Shown here one piece after another: positions 36,368 through 44,617 of a stretch of DNA of 64,000 bases. The DNA is taken from assembly GCF_021442385.1 (NCBI RefSeq), contig NZ_MUZA01000018.1, forward strand, positions 1 through 64,000, written 5' to 3'. The notes beneath the pieces are model-generated. The model had not been told where the DNA came from. It did no database searches and saw only the letters and a program-made list of their open reading frames with translations. Source of the DNA: Micromonospora sp. MH99. Its GTDB lineage: Bacteria; Actinomycetota; Actinomycetes; Mycobacteriales; Micromonosporaceae. Numbering within the stretch: position 1 is the stretch's first letter; the number at the start of each line of letters is the position of its first letter. The translations under genes were made by a program, and so were the position numbers.

Positions 36368-37245
36368 GCGGGAGCCTCCTCACGACCGAACAGGCCGGCC
36401 GGGCGCCAGAGCAACACGCCGGCCATCACGACGAAGACGATGGTCTGCGAGACGATCGGGAAGGCGGACAGGTACGCCTCACCCCACGCCTGCACGAGGC
36501 CGATACCGAAGCCGGCGGCGACCGAACCGAAGATCGAGCCCAGCCCGCCGATCACGACCACCGCGAACACCACGATGATCAGGTCGGCCCCCATCAGCGG
36601 GTTGACCGCGCGCATCGGAGCGGCCAGCACGCCGGCGAGACTGGCCAGCCCGATCCCGAAGCCGAAGACCGGTGTCACCCACCGCCCGACGTCGATGCCG
36701 AAGGCGCGGGTCAGGTCGGGCCGCTCGGTGGACGCCCGGACCACCATCCCGATCCGGGTGCGGGTGAGCACCCACCACACCGCGACGCAGAGCAGCACCG
36801 CGAAGCCGAGGATGAACACCCGGTAGGTCGGGAAGTCGAAGAGCCCGAAGTTGACCGACCCGCTCAACAGCGACGGGGTCTCGTACGGGCTGGACTGCAC
36901 GCCGTAGCGCAACTTCACCAGGTCCTGCAGGATCAGCGTCAGGCCGAAGGTGAGCAGGAAGTTGTAGAGCGGGTCGAGCTTCGTCAGCCGGTGGATAACG
37001 GCGCGCTCCAACGCCATGCCGAGCAGACCCAGCCCCACCGGCATGATCACCAGGGCCGCCCAGAACGGCACTCCCACCTCGGTGAGCAGCACGTACGCGC
37101 CGAACGCGCCGAGCATGTAGAAAGCGCCGTGCGCGAAGTTGACCACCCGCAGCATGCCGAAGATGACGGCGAGCCCGAGGGCGAGCAGGGCGTAGAACGC
37201 CCCGCTCACCAGCCCGTTGAACGTGTTCTGCGCGAAGCCGCTCAC
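36364..37245 (-). CDS. livH: Branched-chain amino-acid ABC transporter permease LivH
   Basis: A 293-residue inner-membrane permease. The opening NTFNGLVSGAFYALLALGLAVIFGMLRVVNFAHGAFYMLGAF is the classic LivH start, and MVVRASTERPDLTRAFGIDV is the loop contacting the ATPases. The start is GTG at 37243-37245, whose GTGA overlaps the stop of a 5-codon mini-ORF that begins on the livK stop. It is coupled to livM downstream. Confidence 0.93.
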   Translation of the reverse strand: MSGFAQNTFNGLVSGAFYALLALGLAVIFGMLRVVNFAHGAFYMLGAFGAYVLLTEVGVPFWAALVIMPVGLGLLGMALERAVIHRLTKLDPLYNFLLTFGLTLILQDLVKLRYGVQSSPYETPSLLSGSVNFGLFDFPTYRVFILGFAVLLCVAVWWVLTRTRIGMVVRASTERPDLTRAFGIDVGRWVTPVFGFGIGLASLAGVLAAPMRAVNPLMGADLIIVVFAVVVIGGLGSIFGSVAAGFGIGLVQAWGEAYLSAFPIVSQTIVFVVMAGVLLWRPAGLFGREEAPA

Positions 37246-37259
37246 AGCCAGCCGCTCAC
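37242..37259 (-). other. Five-codon mini-ORF at the livK/livH junction
   Basis: GTGAGCGGCT occurs twice, 14 bp apart: once on the livK stop and once on the livH start. The first copy opens a five-codon frame (VSGWL) whose TGA overlaps the livH GTG. It repeats, on a smaller scale, the stop/start chaining seen at 4346-4467. It may be coincidence. Confidence 0.35.
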
Positions 37260-38506
37260 AGCTTGCAGTCCGCCGAGGGCGCGCGGAACGCCTCCGCGGC
37301 GGGGATCGTCTTGAGCACCTTGACGTAGTCCCACGGCTCGGTGACCTCGGCCTGCGGCTTGACCTGGGCCAGGTACGCGTCGTGCACCACCCGGTGGTCC
37401 TCGGCGCGGATCTTGCCGTTGCGCAGGAAGACGTCCTCGATGGTCTTACCCTCCAGCCCCTTGACCACGGCGTCCGCGTCGTCGGTGCCGGCGGCCTGCA
37501 CCGCCTCCAGGTACTGCAACGCCGCCGAGTAGTTGGCGGCGTGCGCGAAGGTGGGCCGCGTGCCGGCCTTTCGCTGGAACCGGTCGGCGAACTCCCGGTT
37601 CTTCGCGTCGAAGTTCCAGTACCAGGCGTCGGTGTACGTGGTGCCGGCCAGCGCGGCCGGGGTGAGCGAGTGGATGTCGGTGAGGAACATCAGCCCCACC
37701 GCGAGGCCGACGCCCTTGTCGCGCAGCTTGAACTCGTTGTACTGCTTCACCACGTTGACCAGCTCCGCGCCGGCCTGCATGGTGCCGAGCACGTCCGGCT
37801 TCGGGTTCAGCGTCGGCGCCTTGAGCAGGAAAGTGGAGAAGTCACCGCTGGTGTTCGGGAACGGCGCCCCGTCCTTCCCGACGACAGTCCCGCCGGCCGC
37901 CGTGATGGCGGTGGAGAAGCTCTTCTCCATGTCCTGCCCGAACGCGTAGTTCGGGTAGAGGATGTACCAGTTCTTGCCGATCTGCTCGGTGGTGGTCTTC
38001 CCGGTGCCGTTGGCCAGCATGTACGTGTCGTAGGCGTAGTGGAACGTGTATTTGTTGCAGCTCTTACCGGTCAGGTCGGTCGTCGCCGCGCCGATGTTGA
38101 AGTAGAGCTTCTTCTTCTCCTTCGCCACGTCGGCGACCTTCAGCGCGGCCGACGAGGTGGGCACGTCCAGGATGAGGTCGACGCCCTTGCGGTCGTACAT
38201 CTCCTGGGCCTTGGAGTTGGCCACGTCCGGCTTGTTCTGGTGGTCGGCGGTCTCCACGGTGATGTTCCTGGTCACCGCCTTGTCGCCATACTTCGCGGTG
38301 AAGTCGGCGATGGCCATCTCCACAGCCGTCACCGAGTTCTTGCCGGACAACTCCGAGTACGCCCCGGACTGGTCGTTGAGCACGCCCAGCACGATCTTGT
38401 CGCCGGTCAGCTTCTCCTCGCCGCCCGCCTGGGGTCCACCGCCGCCGCAACCGGCGACCAGCAGCACCGCGGCCGACGCCGCGGCCACACCCACCGTCCT
38501 GCGCAT
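37256..38506 (-). CDS. livK: Branched-chain amino-acid ABC transporter substrate-binding lipoprotein
   Basis: A 416-residue type I periplasmic-binding protein for branched-chain amino acids or related compounds. The N-terminus is a lipoprotein signal with lipobox LVAGC; the mature protein begins CGGGGPQAGG. The LGVLNDQSGAYSELSGKNSVTAVEMAI motif is typical of the Peripla_BP_6 family. I chose the ATG at 38504-38506 (MRRTVGVAA), with GGAG six bases upstream; two other in-frame ATGs precede it. Within the operon it lies between the ATPases and the permeases. The true substrate may be an amide or urea, as LivK-like proteins vary. Confidence 0.91.
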   Translation of the reverse strand: MRRTVGVAAASAAVLLVAGCGGGGPQAGGEEKLTGDKIVLGVLNDQSGAYSELSGKNSVTAVEMAIADFTAKYGDKAVTRNITVETADHQNKPDVANSKAQEMYDRKGVDLILDVPTSSAALKVADVAKEKKKLYFNIGAATTDLTGKSCNKYTFHYAYDTYMLANGTGKTTTEQIGKNWYILYPNYAFGQDMEKSFSTAITAAGGTVVGKDGAPFPNTSGDFSTFLLKAPTLNPKPDVLGTMQAGAELVNVVKQYNEFKLRDKGVGLAVGLMFLTDIHSLTPAALAGTTYTDAWYWNFDAKNREFADRFQRKAGTRPTFAHAANYSAALQYLEAVQAAGTDDADAVVKGLEGKTIEDVFLRNGKIRAEDHRVVHDAYLAQVKPQAEVTEPWDYVKVLKTIPAAEAFRAPSADCKL

Positions 38507-38557
38507 GCCCACTCCATCCATGCCGCGCACCGTCGCGCGGCTCGTCGTTGGAAAGAA

Positions 38558-39250
38558 TCAGATCCCGAGGTACGCGAGCAGCTCGCGTTCGCGCGAGCGC
38601 ACCTCGGAGTTGTCCATCGCCTCGGCGACACGTCCCTCGGCCAGCAGGTAGTGCCGGTCGGCGACGCCGGTGGCGAAGTGCAGGTTCTGCTCGACAAGCA
38701 GCACGGTCACCCCGTGCCGCTTGGCCTCGCGCAGCAGGTCGCCGACCTGCCGCACCAGCAGCGGTGACAACCCCTCGGTGGGCTCGTCGCAGAGCAGCAG
38801 CCGGGCGCCCATGCGCAGCACCCGGGCCAGCGCGAGCATCTGCTGCTCGCCGCCGGAGAGCATGGTGGCCGCCGAGTCGCGCCGGGTGTACAGGGCGGGG
38901 AACGCCTCGTACACCCGTTCCAGCGGCCACGGGTCGGGGCCGACGGTCGGGGGCAGGGTGAGGTTCTCGGTGACGGTCAGGGTGGCGTAGCTGCCCCGGT
39001 CGTCGGGCACCCAGCCCAGCCCGAGGCGGGCCCGCCGGTGCGCGGGCAGCCTGGTGATGTCCCGCCCGTCCAGCTCCACCGTGCCGCGCTGGCCGGCGTG
39101 CAGCCCCATCACACAGCGCAGCAGGGTGGACTTGCCGGCGCCGTTGCGGCCCACCAGGGTGACCACCTCGCCGGCGGCGACCTCCAGGCCGACCTCCCGC
39201 AGCACCCGCGCCTCGCCGTAGAACGCGGAGAGGTTGTCAATGCGCAGCAT
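38558..39250 (-). CDS. livF: Branched-chain amino-acid ABC transporter ATP-binding protein LivF
   Basis: A 230-residue ABC ATPase. Walker A is GRNGAGKST at 34-42, the signature LSGGEQQ precedes MLALARVL, and Walker B reads LLLCDEPTEGLSPLL, a typical LivF pattern. Its start overlaps the end of livG by 14 bases, implying coupled translation. Confidence 0.93.
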   Translation of the reverse strand: MLRIDNLSAFYGEARVLREVGLEVAAGEVVTLVGRNGAGKSTLLRCVMGLHAGQRGTVELDGRDITRLPAHRRARLGLGWVPDDRGSYATLTVTENLTLPPTVGPDPWPLERVYEAFPALYTRRDSAATMLSGGEQQMLALARVLRMGARLLLCDEPTEGLSPLLVRQVGDLLREAKRHGVTVLLVEQNLHFATGVADRHYLLAEGRVAEAMDNSEVRSRERELLAYLGI

Positions 39251-39998
39251 CGGCGGCTCCCAGATAGGCGGTGATCACGCGCTCGTCGGCGCGGACCTGC
39301 TCGTACGGGCCCTCGACGAGGACCGTGCCGGCCTGTAGGACGGTGACGGTGTCGGCGAGCCGGCCGACCACGCTCATGTTGTGCTCGACCAGCACCACGG
39401 TCCGGCCCGCGCGGATCCGGCTGATCAGCTCGACGGTACGGTCGACGTCCTCCAGGCCCATCCCCGCGGTCGGCTCGTCGAGCAGCAGCACCTTCGGGTC
39501 CAGCGCGAGAGCGATGGCCAGCTCCAGGGCCCGCTTGCGGCCGTACGCCAGCGCCGCCGACGGCGCCTGCGCCAGCTCGGCCAACCTCACCTCGGCCAGC
39601 AGCTCGTCGGCCCGTTCGGTGTAGCGGTCCAGCAGCTTCGCCGAACGCCAGAACCGCCAACCCAGCCCGCTGGAGGACTGCAACGCCAGCGCGACGTGCT
39701 CGCGGGCGGACAGCTGCGGAAAGAGGCTGGTGATCTGGAACGAACGGGCCATGCCGAGCCGGGCGACCCGCTCCGGCGGCAGCCCCGTGATGTCCCGCCC
39801 AGCCAACTCGATCCGCCCGCCGCTGGGCGTGAGGAACCCGGTGAGCAGGTTGAACAGAGTGGTCTTGCCGGCGCCGTTGGGGCCGACGAGCGCGTGCACG
39901 CTCTCCGGGGCGACGTCCAGGTCGACCTCGTCGACCGCCCGGAAGCCCCGGAAGTCCCGGGTCAGCCCGCGGGCCGACAGGAGCGCTTGCCCGGCCAT
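39237..39998 (-). CDS. livG: Branched-chain amino-acid ABC transporter ATP-binding protein LivG
   Basis: A 253-residue ABC ATPase, first gene of the liv operon. Walker A is GPNGAGKTT at 39-47. The signature region reads LAYGRKRALELA, the LivG-type replacement for LSGGQ, and Walker B is VLLLDEPTAGMG. The loop ARSFQITSLFPQLSAREHVALAL is also typical of LivG. Upstream, about 220 bp separate it from the divergent SPFH gene and must contain both promoters. Confidence 0.93.
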   Translation of the reverse strand: MAGQALLSARGLTRDFRGFRAVDEVDLDVAPESVHALVGPNGAGKTTLFNLLTGFLTPSGGRIELAGRDITGLPPERVARLGMARSFQITSLFPQLSAREHVALALQSSSGLGWRFWRSAKLLDRYTERADELLAEVRLAELAQAPSAALAYGRKRALELAIALALDPKVLLLDEPTAGMGLEDVDRTVELISRIRAGRTVVLVEHNMSVVGRLADTVTVLQAGTVLVEGPYEQVRADERVITAYLGAADAAH

Positions 39999-40172
39999 CG
40001 CCTCATCCTCCGCACGGTCGCGGCGACGGTCGATTCGGTGACCGTGGTCACAGGGCCGTCGCGTGGAGGAAACCTACGGCTGGCCCCGCGAGTCGAACCA
40101 TGTCGATGGACTCCACATTCGGCGAGCAGGGGACGTACGCGAACCCCACTCCCCTGTCCGGCCGACTTGACC

Positions 40173-40187
40173 CAACCTCCTAGGTTG
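40173..40187. promoter_or_regulatory. Palindrome upstream of the SPFH gene
   Basis: CAACCT-3-AGGTTG lies 36 bp before the ATG, with TAGGTT inside it as a possible -10 box. Weak evidence. Confidence 0.3.
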
Positions 40188-40222
40188 ATGATCCACACAG
40201 CCCAGCGGAAGGTCCCCACCCC

Positions 40223-41080
40223 ATGCCCGTCGGCTTCACCATGGCGATCGTCTTCGCCGTCGCCCTGGCGGTCAGCGCCGTCCTGGCACTCGTCGCCCCC
40301 GCGCGGCCCCTGAAGCGGATGGCCGCCCTCGCGACGCTCGTCTTTCTCGCCCTCACCCTGCTGGTCGGTGTCACCTCCAGCGCCCACTCGGTGCCCATCC
40401 GCTCGGTCGGCATCGTCACCAGCTTCGGCAAGCCCACCGGCAAGGTGACCGGCTCCGGCCTGAAGTGGGTCGCCCCCTGGCAGAAGGTCGGCGAGTGGGA
40501 CGCCGGCCGGCAGAAGTACGACCACATCGGCGGCAACAACTGCGTGCGCGTCCGCACCGGCACGCTCGCCGACGCCTGCGTCGAGGTGCTCATCGAGTGG
40601 CAGGTCAGGCCGGAGAACGCGCCGAAGCAGTTCATGGACTACAAGGGAGACTTCGACAGCTTCCGGGGCCAGCGGGTGGGTGTGCAGCTCGACAGCGCGG
40701 TCAACGACGCCTTCGCCGCGTACAACCCGCTGGAGAAGATCGACGCGCGGACCGGTGACCTCAACGTCGACCTGAAGCCGTTCGCGGCGAACATCAAGAC
40801 CAGCGCGGACACCCGCCTCGCCAGCGACGTGGACATCCTCTCGGTGACCATCACCCGGGTGAACCACGACGACAAGACCGAGGGCAACATCAAGGCGTTC
40901 CAGGACAAGCTCGCCCAGACCCGCAACCTGGAGCAGGACCGCAAGAACGCCGAGATCTCCAAGCAGATCACCGAGACCAACGCGAAGGTCGACAAGGTCA
41001 CCCGCTGCCTGGAGATCGCCGAGAAGAACGGCGCCAACCCGGGCCTGTGCATCAACCCGGGCATCGTCACCGGCAAGTGA
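40223..41080 (+). CDS. SPFH/band-7 domain membrane protein
   Basis: A 285-residue protein with two N-terminal hydrophobic segments (about 4-26 and 32-52), followed by an SPFH domain (RSVGIVTSFGKPTGKVTGSGLKWVAPWQKVGEWDAG onward). The C-terminal segment FQDKLAQTRNLEQDRKNAEISKQITETNAKVDK is a probable coiled coil. Prohibitin/stomatin-like proteins organise membrane microdomains. Cysteines near the C-terminus (CLEIAEKNGANPGLC) are notable. It is followed by a strong terminator, and is divergent from the liv operon. Confidence 0.85.
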   Translation: MPVGFTMAIVFAVALAVSAVLALVAPARPLKRMAALATLVFLALTLLVGVTSSAHSVPIRSVGIVTSFGKPTGKVTGSGLKWVAPWQKVGEWDAGRQKYDHIGGNNCVRVRTGTLADACVEVLIEWQVRPENAPKQFMDYKGDFDSFRGQRVGVQLDSAVNDAFAAYNPLEKIDARTGDLNVDLKPFAANIKTSADTRLASDVDILSVTITRVNHDDKTEGNIKAFQDKLAQTRNLEQDRKNAEISKQITETNAKVDKVTRCLEIAEKNGANPGLCINPGIVTGK

Positions 41081-41086
41081 GAAGAA

Positions 41087-41115
41087 GCCGGCCCACCCGT
41101 GGCGGGTGGGCCGGC
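41087..41115. terminator. Terminator after the SPFH gene
   Basis: A perfect 12-bp GC stem (41087-41098 with 41104-41115) and a 5-base loop, seven bases beyond the stop, between convergent genes. Confidence 0.8.
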
Positions 41116-41137
41116 GGCACGCTGGTGGATGCTCGGC

Positions 41138-41959
41138 TCACCAGGACGGCTCGTCCGCCCGGACGTGCCGCAGCGAGTACGCGGCGTCGGTGAAGGCGCC
41201 GCCCTGCCGGGCGGCGGGGTCGACCGGGTCGCGCGAACCGGGCACCCCGTCGGCGAAAACCTCCGCGTCGTCCACCGGCAGATAGCCGAGTTGCGCCCCG
41301 GCCGTGGTGTCCCAGAACGCCCGGGTGTTGGCGGACACGGCGTAGGCGGTCGCGAAGTGCACGTCGGGGGCGGTCAGAGCCGCGCGAACGAAACCGATGC
41401 CGTCGCGCGGGCTCAACCAGGTCGCCAGGTAGCGGACCTGGTCCGGCTCGTCCTCCCAACTGCCGATGCGCAGGCACACCACCGACAGGCCGAACTTGTC
41501 GGCGTACAGGCGACCGAGCGCTTCGACGGCGACCTTGCTCACCCCGTAGAAACCGTCCGGCCGGACCGGCTCGTCCGGCCCGACCACCTGGCCGACCGGG
41601 TAGAAGCCGGTGACACGGTTGCTGCTGGCGAGGACGACCCGCCCGACCCGCTGCCGACGGGCCGCCTCCAACACGTGGTACGTGCCCAGCACGTTGCTCT
41701 CCAGCAGGTCGGCCAGGGGCGCCTCGTCCGGCAGCCCGGCCAGGTGCACCACCGCGTCCGCGCCCTCGAGCGCGGCGGTCACGGCCTCGGCGTCCGCCAG
41801 ATCCAGTTGGATCGTCAGGTCTGTCGAGGACTGCGGCTGCGTGGGCACCCGATCGACCAGGACGAGGCGGCGCACCTCGTCGCGCAGGTGACGGCAGACC
41901 GCCGAACCAATGCGACCGGCGGCACCCGTGACGACGACAGTGCCCAGACGTGAACCCAT
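41138..41959 (-). CDS. NAD-dependent epimerase/dehydratase, uronate dehydrogenase-like
   Basis: A 273-residue extended SDR. The nucleotide loop is TGAAGRIG at 11-18, SSNRVTGFYP (112-121) carries the catalytic Ser, and GFYGVSK gives Tyr138 and Lys142. The SSNxVTGFYP signature is typical of uronate dehydrogenases, which oxidise glucuronate or galacturonate to aldaric acid lactones. No other uronate genes are adjacent. The ATG lies six bases after a CAGGAT -10 box, so the transcript is probably leaderless. Confidence 0.83.
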   Translation of the reverse strand: MGSRLGTVVVTGAAGRIGSAVCRHLRDEVRRLVLVDRVPTQPQSSTDLTIQLDLADAEAVTAALEGADAVVHLAGLPDEAPLADLLESNVLGTYHVLEAARRQRVGRVVLASSNRVTGFYPVGQVVGPDEPVRPDGFYGVSKVAVEALGRLYADKFGLSVVCLRIGSWEDEPDQVRYLATWLSPRDGIGFVRAALTAPDVHFATAYAVSANTRAFWDTTAGAQLGYLPVDDAEVFADGVPGSRDPVDPAARQGGAFTDAAYSLRHVRADEPSW

Positions 41960-41965
41960 GACGCC

Positions 41966-41971
41966 ATCCTG
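41966..41971 (-). promoter_or_regulatory. -10 box of the uronate dehydrogenase-like gene
   Basis: Minus-strand CAGGAT, six bases before the ATG at 41959. The same spacing and a similar hexamer (CAGGCT) are seen at the thioesterase gene. Confidence 0.45.
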
Positions 41972-42047
41972 CCGACCCGCACCGACAGGATCGCCGGTGC
42001 GGGGTGACCGTCGGACGGCCGCCCTCGCCCTGGGCCGGTCGAGCGGG

Positions 42048-43331
42048 TCAGCCCAGCCGGCTGGCGCCGGCGCGCTCCCACTGGCGGGGAGCGCTGATCG
42101 TGGCCCAGCTCGCGCCGAACGTCATCCGGCGCAGCGGTGACGCGACGCCGCAGAGGCTGAACCAGCCACGGGTCAGACCCACGGTGACCGGGTTGCTCAT
42201 CATGCCCTGGCGCAGGGTCCTCATGGCCAGGTCGACGCTGTGGAATCCGTACTCGCGCATCTCGGCCTCGTATCCGCCGATCGCGTCCAGCAGCGGCAGG
42301 TGGCCGCCGTCGGCCAGCGACAACTGGCGGGTGAGCAGGGCGGCGTCGCGCAGCGCGGTGTTGGCGCCGTTTCCGCCGGCCGGCGGCATCCCGTGCACGG
42401 CGTCGCCGAGCACGGTGACCCGCGAGGGCGCCCAGGGCGCCGGACGGTCGGACGCCTGGAAGGGGAACGCGCTCACATCGCCCGGTGGGCACCTGTCGAT
42501 CAGGTGGCGGAGCGCCGGATGCCAGTGGGTGATGAGCCCAGCGACGTACGCCTTCAACTGGGGGCCGTCGAGGCGCTCCGGACGCGACGGGAACAGGTCG
42601 TTGCGGGCGACGAACGCGCACAGCAGGTAGTCGTCCCCCACCGGCTTTTGGCGTTCGAACACCGACGTGAACAAGAAGTACGGCGCACCGGTCACGATGA
42701 GGTTCATGCCCTCGGCCAGCCGGGCGGGCAACCAGGCCCGGGTGTCGTCGTTCAGCGGCAGCTTGAGCCCGACGCCGACCGCGCCGGCGTCTCGCGCAGT
42801 GGCGGTCGGCAGGTACTGCGCCCGCACCCGGGAGTTGATCCCGTCGGCGCCGACCAGGACGTCGCAGGTGGCGGCCGTCCCGTCGGCGAAGCGCGCGGTG
42901 GGGCGACCGTCAGCGGCGAGGTCGTAGCGCTCGAATGCCTTGTCGTAGTGGACGACGTCGTCGAGTCCGTCGAGGAGAACCCCACGCAGCGTGGAACGGT
43001 CGACCGGATAGGCCCGTTCGGCGGGGTCGGGATCGTCGGGATACATGACCGAGTCCTCCACGAGCACCAGCGTGCGCAGGTCCGTGCCCAGGAAGCCGAA
43101 ACCGCCGCCGGGCCGGCCCGCGGTGTCGGTGAACGCCTGCCAGTGCGGGTCGGGCAGGCAGGCACGCAGCGACCGGCTGCCCGCCGGGTTGATCGCGAGC
43201 CGGTAGCGGTCCACCCGGTCGTCGCGGCGTCGGTCCCGCTCGTACACGGCGACGGTGATGCCGTGTCTACGCAGACCCTGGGCGAGAGCGAGGCCGCCGA
43301 TGCCTCCGCCGACGATCAGCACGTCAGTCAT
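42048..43331 (-). CDS. FAD-dependent aromatic monooxygenase
   Basis: A 427-residue class A flavoprotein monooxygenase. The FAD loop GGGIGG is at 8-13, the DG motif LVGADGINSRVR at about 162-173, and the second FAD motif is VTVLGDAVHGMPPAGGNGANTALRDA. Related enzymes hydroxylate aromatic compounds or inactivate antibiotics such as tetracycline and rifampicin. Its start overlaps the end of a TetR gene by eight bases, so regulator and enzyme form one operon under a double operator. This layout fits an inducible detoxification unit; the substrate is unknown. Confidence 0.87.
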   Translation of the reverse strand: MTDVLIVGGGIGGLALAQGLRRHGITVAVYERDRRRDDRVDRYRLAINPAGSRSLRACLPDPHWQAFTDTAGRPGGGFGFLGTDLRTLVLVEDSVMYPDDPDPAERAYPVDRSTLRGVLLDGLDDVVHYDKAFERYDLAADGRPTARFADGTAATCDVLVGADGINSRVRAQYLPTATARDAGAVGVGLKLPLNDDTRAWLPARLAEGMNLIVTGAPYFLFTSVFERQKPVGDDYLLCAFVARNDLFPSRPERLDGPQLKAYVAGLITHWHPALRHLIDRCPPGDVSAFPFQASDRPAPWAPSRVTVLGDAVHGMPPAGGNGANTALRDAALLTRQLSLADGGHLPLLDAIGGYEAEMREYGFHSVDLAMRTLRQGMMSNPVTVGLTRGWFSLCGVASPLRRMTFGASWATISAPRQWERAGASRLG

Positions 43332-43887
43332 GGGTGCGGCTCTCTGGTGCGAAGAGGTCGCAGAGTTGGTTGACTACCGACTCGGCCTTGTCGGGCCGCA
43401 GACGAATGCCTTTGACGGTGGCGATCACCAGCTCGACGCTGGCGGCGACGTCGAGGTTCACCGACCAGACGTGTCGCGCGACGCCCTCGGTGAAGATCGC
43501 CGCGAGCGCGTCCCGCCAACCCTGTTCGTCGCGTTCGATGTCGGCCCCGGTGGACTCGTCACGTCGAGCCCGAAGATCGAGCTCGTCCAGCACGATGAAC
43601 AACTCGGGCCGTTGCGCGACAGCGGTGGCGATCTCGCTGAGGTGTTGCCGTAAGCGGGCTGCGGGTTCCAGGTCGTTGTGCATCGTCGCCTCGAATTGGC
43701 TGGTCACGTGCTCGAGCACTGCGGCGATCAGGTCGGCCTTGGTCCGGAAGTAGTGGTGCAGGGTGGAGTGGTCGATGCCGGCCGCGGCGGCGATCGGCCG
43801 CAACCGGAACCCCTCGAAGCCCTCCTCGGCGATCGCCGAGAAGGCCGCGTGAATGAGCGCCTGCCGGCGATCGAGCTGTTCGGTCAT
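43324..43887 (-). CDS. TetR family transcriptional regulator
   Basis: A 187-residue TetR regulator. The helix-turn-helix FRLRPIAAAAGIDHSTLHHYFRTKADLIAAVLEHV spans about 28-62. I chose the ATG MTEQLDRRQ; an in-frame TTG seven codons earlier overlaps the operator. It is the first gene of an operon with the flavin monooxygenase. Two palindromes with CAACCA/TGGTTG half-sites lie just upstream and are the likely autoregulatory sites. Confidence 0.88.
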   Translation of the reverse strand: MTEQLDRRQALIHAAFSAIAEEGFEGFRLRPIAAAAGIDHSTLHHYFRTKADLIAAVLEHVTSQFEATMHNDLEPAARLRQHLSEIATAVAQRPELFIVLDELDLRARRDESTGADIERDEQGWRDALAAIFTEGVARHVWSVNLDVAASVELVIATVKGIRLRPDKAESVVNQLCDLFAPESRTHD

Positions 43888-43901
43888 CCTCCACCATCCC
43901 C

Positions 43902-43919
43902 CAACCAAGCGGTTGGTTG
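43902..43919. promoter_or_regulatory. TetR operator 1 (monooxygenase operon)
   Basis: CAACCAAGCGGTTGGTTG carries CAACC and GGTTG half-sites, immediately upstream of the TetR start. Confidence 0.65.
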
Positions 43920-43946
43920 ATAGTCCAGCATCTGTGTGTCACCCTG

Positions 43947-43962
43947 TCAACCACGTGGTTGA
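43947..43962. promoter_or_regulatory. TetR operator 2 (monooxygenase operon)
   Basis: TCAACCACGTGGTTGA is a perfect 16-bp palindrome with the same CAACCA half-site as operator 1, about 45 bp upstream of it. Confidence 0.7.
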
Positions 43963-44078
43963 TGGAGACCCTTCCCGTCCGGGTCGGACGAGCCGTACAT
44001 CGCCCGGCGCAGCGATCAGGGCCGGTCGGTCCCGAAAACGGTTGAGCGTCGGGTCGTCGACCAGCGAAGCTGCTGCGT

Positions 44079-44612
44079 GTGACTGATGCTTCCGAGCGTG
44101 CAGCGACGCCGGTGACCGTGGTGCGCGACGGAAAGCTGCGCGCGGCGGGGCTGCGTCTTGGCGACGCCATCGTCTACGACTGGGGATTTCACCTCGACAA
44201 TCGACCGTACGAGCAGCGCAGCTTCGTCCTGCTCGATGATGGGTTCCAGATCAATCAGCCGGTTCTGTTCCCACCCGAGCAGCAGGGCTGGTGGTACTGC
44301 GACCTGGTCCGAGTCATCGATCATGAGAACGTGGTCACTGTCGACGACCTGTGGATCGACGTGATCGTCGGACCTGGCGACCACCCCTACCGGGTCCTGG
44401 ATCTCGACGAGTACGCCATGGCCGTGCAGGACGGCGCGCTCAGCGTCACTGAGGCGACCGAGGGACTCGTCCGTACGCAGCGTTTCCTTGATCGACGTCT
44501 CAACCGACGGCACGACCCGCAGCGCTCCTGGCCGGACTTCCCACCGGCCAGCATCACCGACCTGCTGCACGCCGTATTTCCTCAAGACTGGTCCCTCATC
44601 GACGCCGGATGA
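44079..44612 (+). CDS. DUF402 domain protein
   Basis: A 177-residue DUF402 protein. The core WWYCDLVRVIDHENVVTVDDLWIDVIVGPGDHPYRVLDLDEYAMAVQDGALSVTEA (about 69-125) is the diagnostic block. Some DUF402 relatives hydrolyse nucleoside di/triphosphates or nucleotidyl phosphonates (FomD), using the acidic residues visible here. The GTG start has no clear ribosome-binding site. It converges with the neighbouring membrane protein gene, with a gap of only 5 bp. The physiological role is unknown. Confidence 0.8.
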   Translation: MTDASERAATPVTVVRDGKLRAAGLRLGDAIVYDWGFHLDNRPYEQRSFVLLDDGFQINQPVLFPPEQQGWWYCDLVRVIDHENVVTVDDLWIDVIVGPGDHPYRVLDLDEYAMAVQDGALSVTEATEGLVRTQRFLDRRLNRRHDPQRSWPDFPPASITDLLHAVFPQDWSLIDAG

Positions 44613-44617
44613 ATTCC

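Noticed and set aside
33831..36383. 850-codon minus-strand frame joining the GT87-like protein to the livM region
   Set aside because: The part upstream of 35141 is an alternate frame of livM; the membrane protein starts cleanly at the ATG at 35139-35141.
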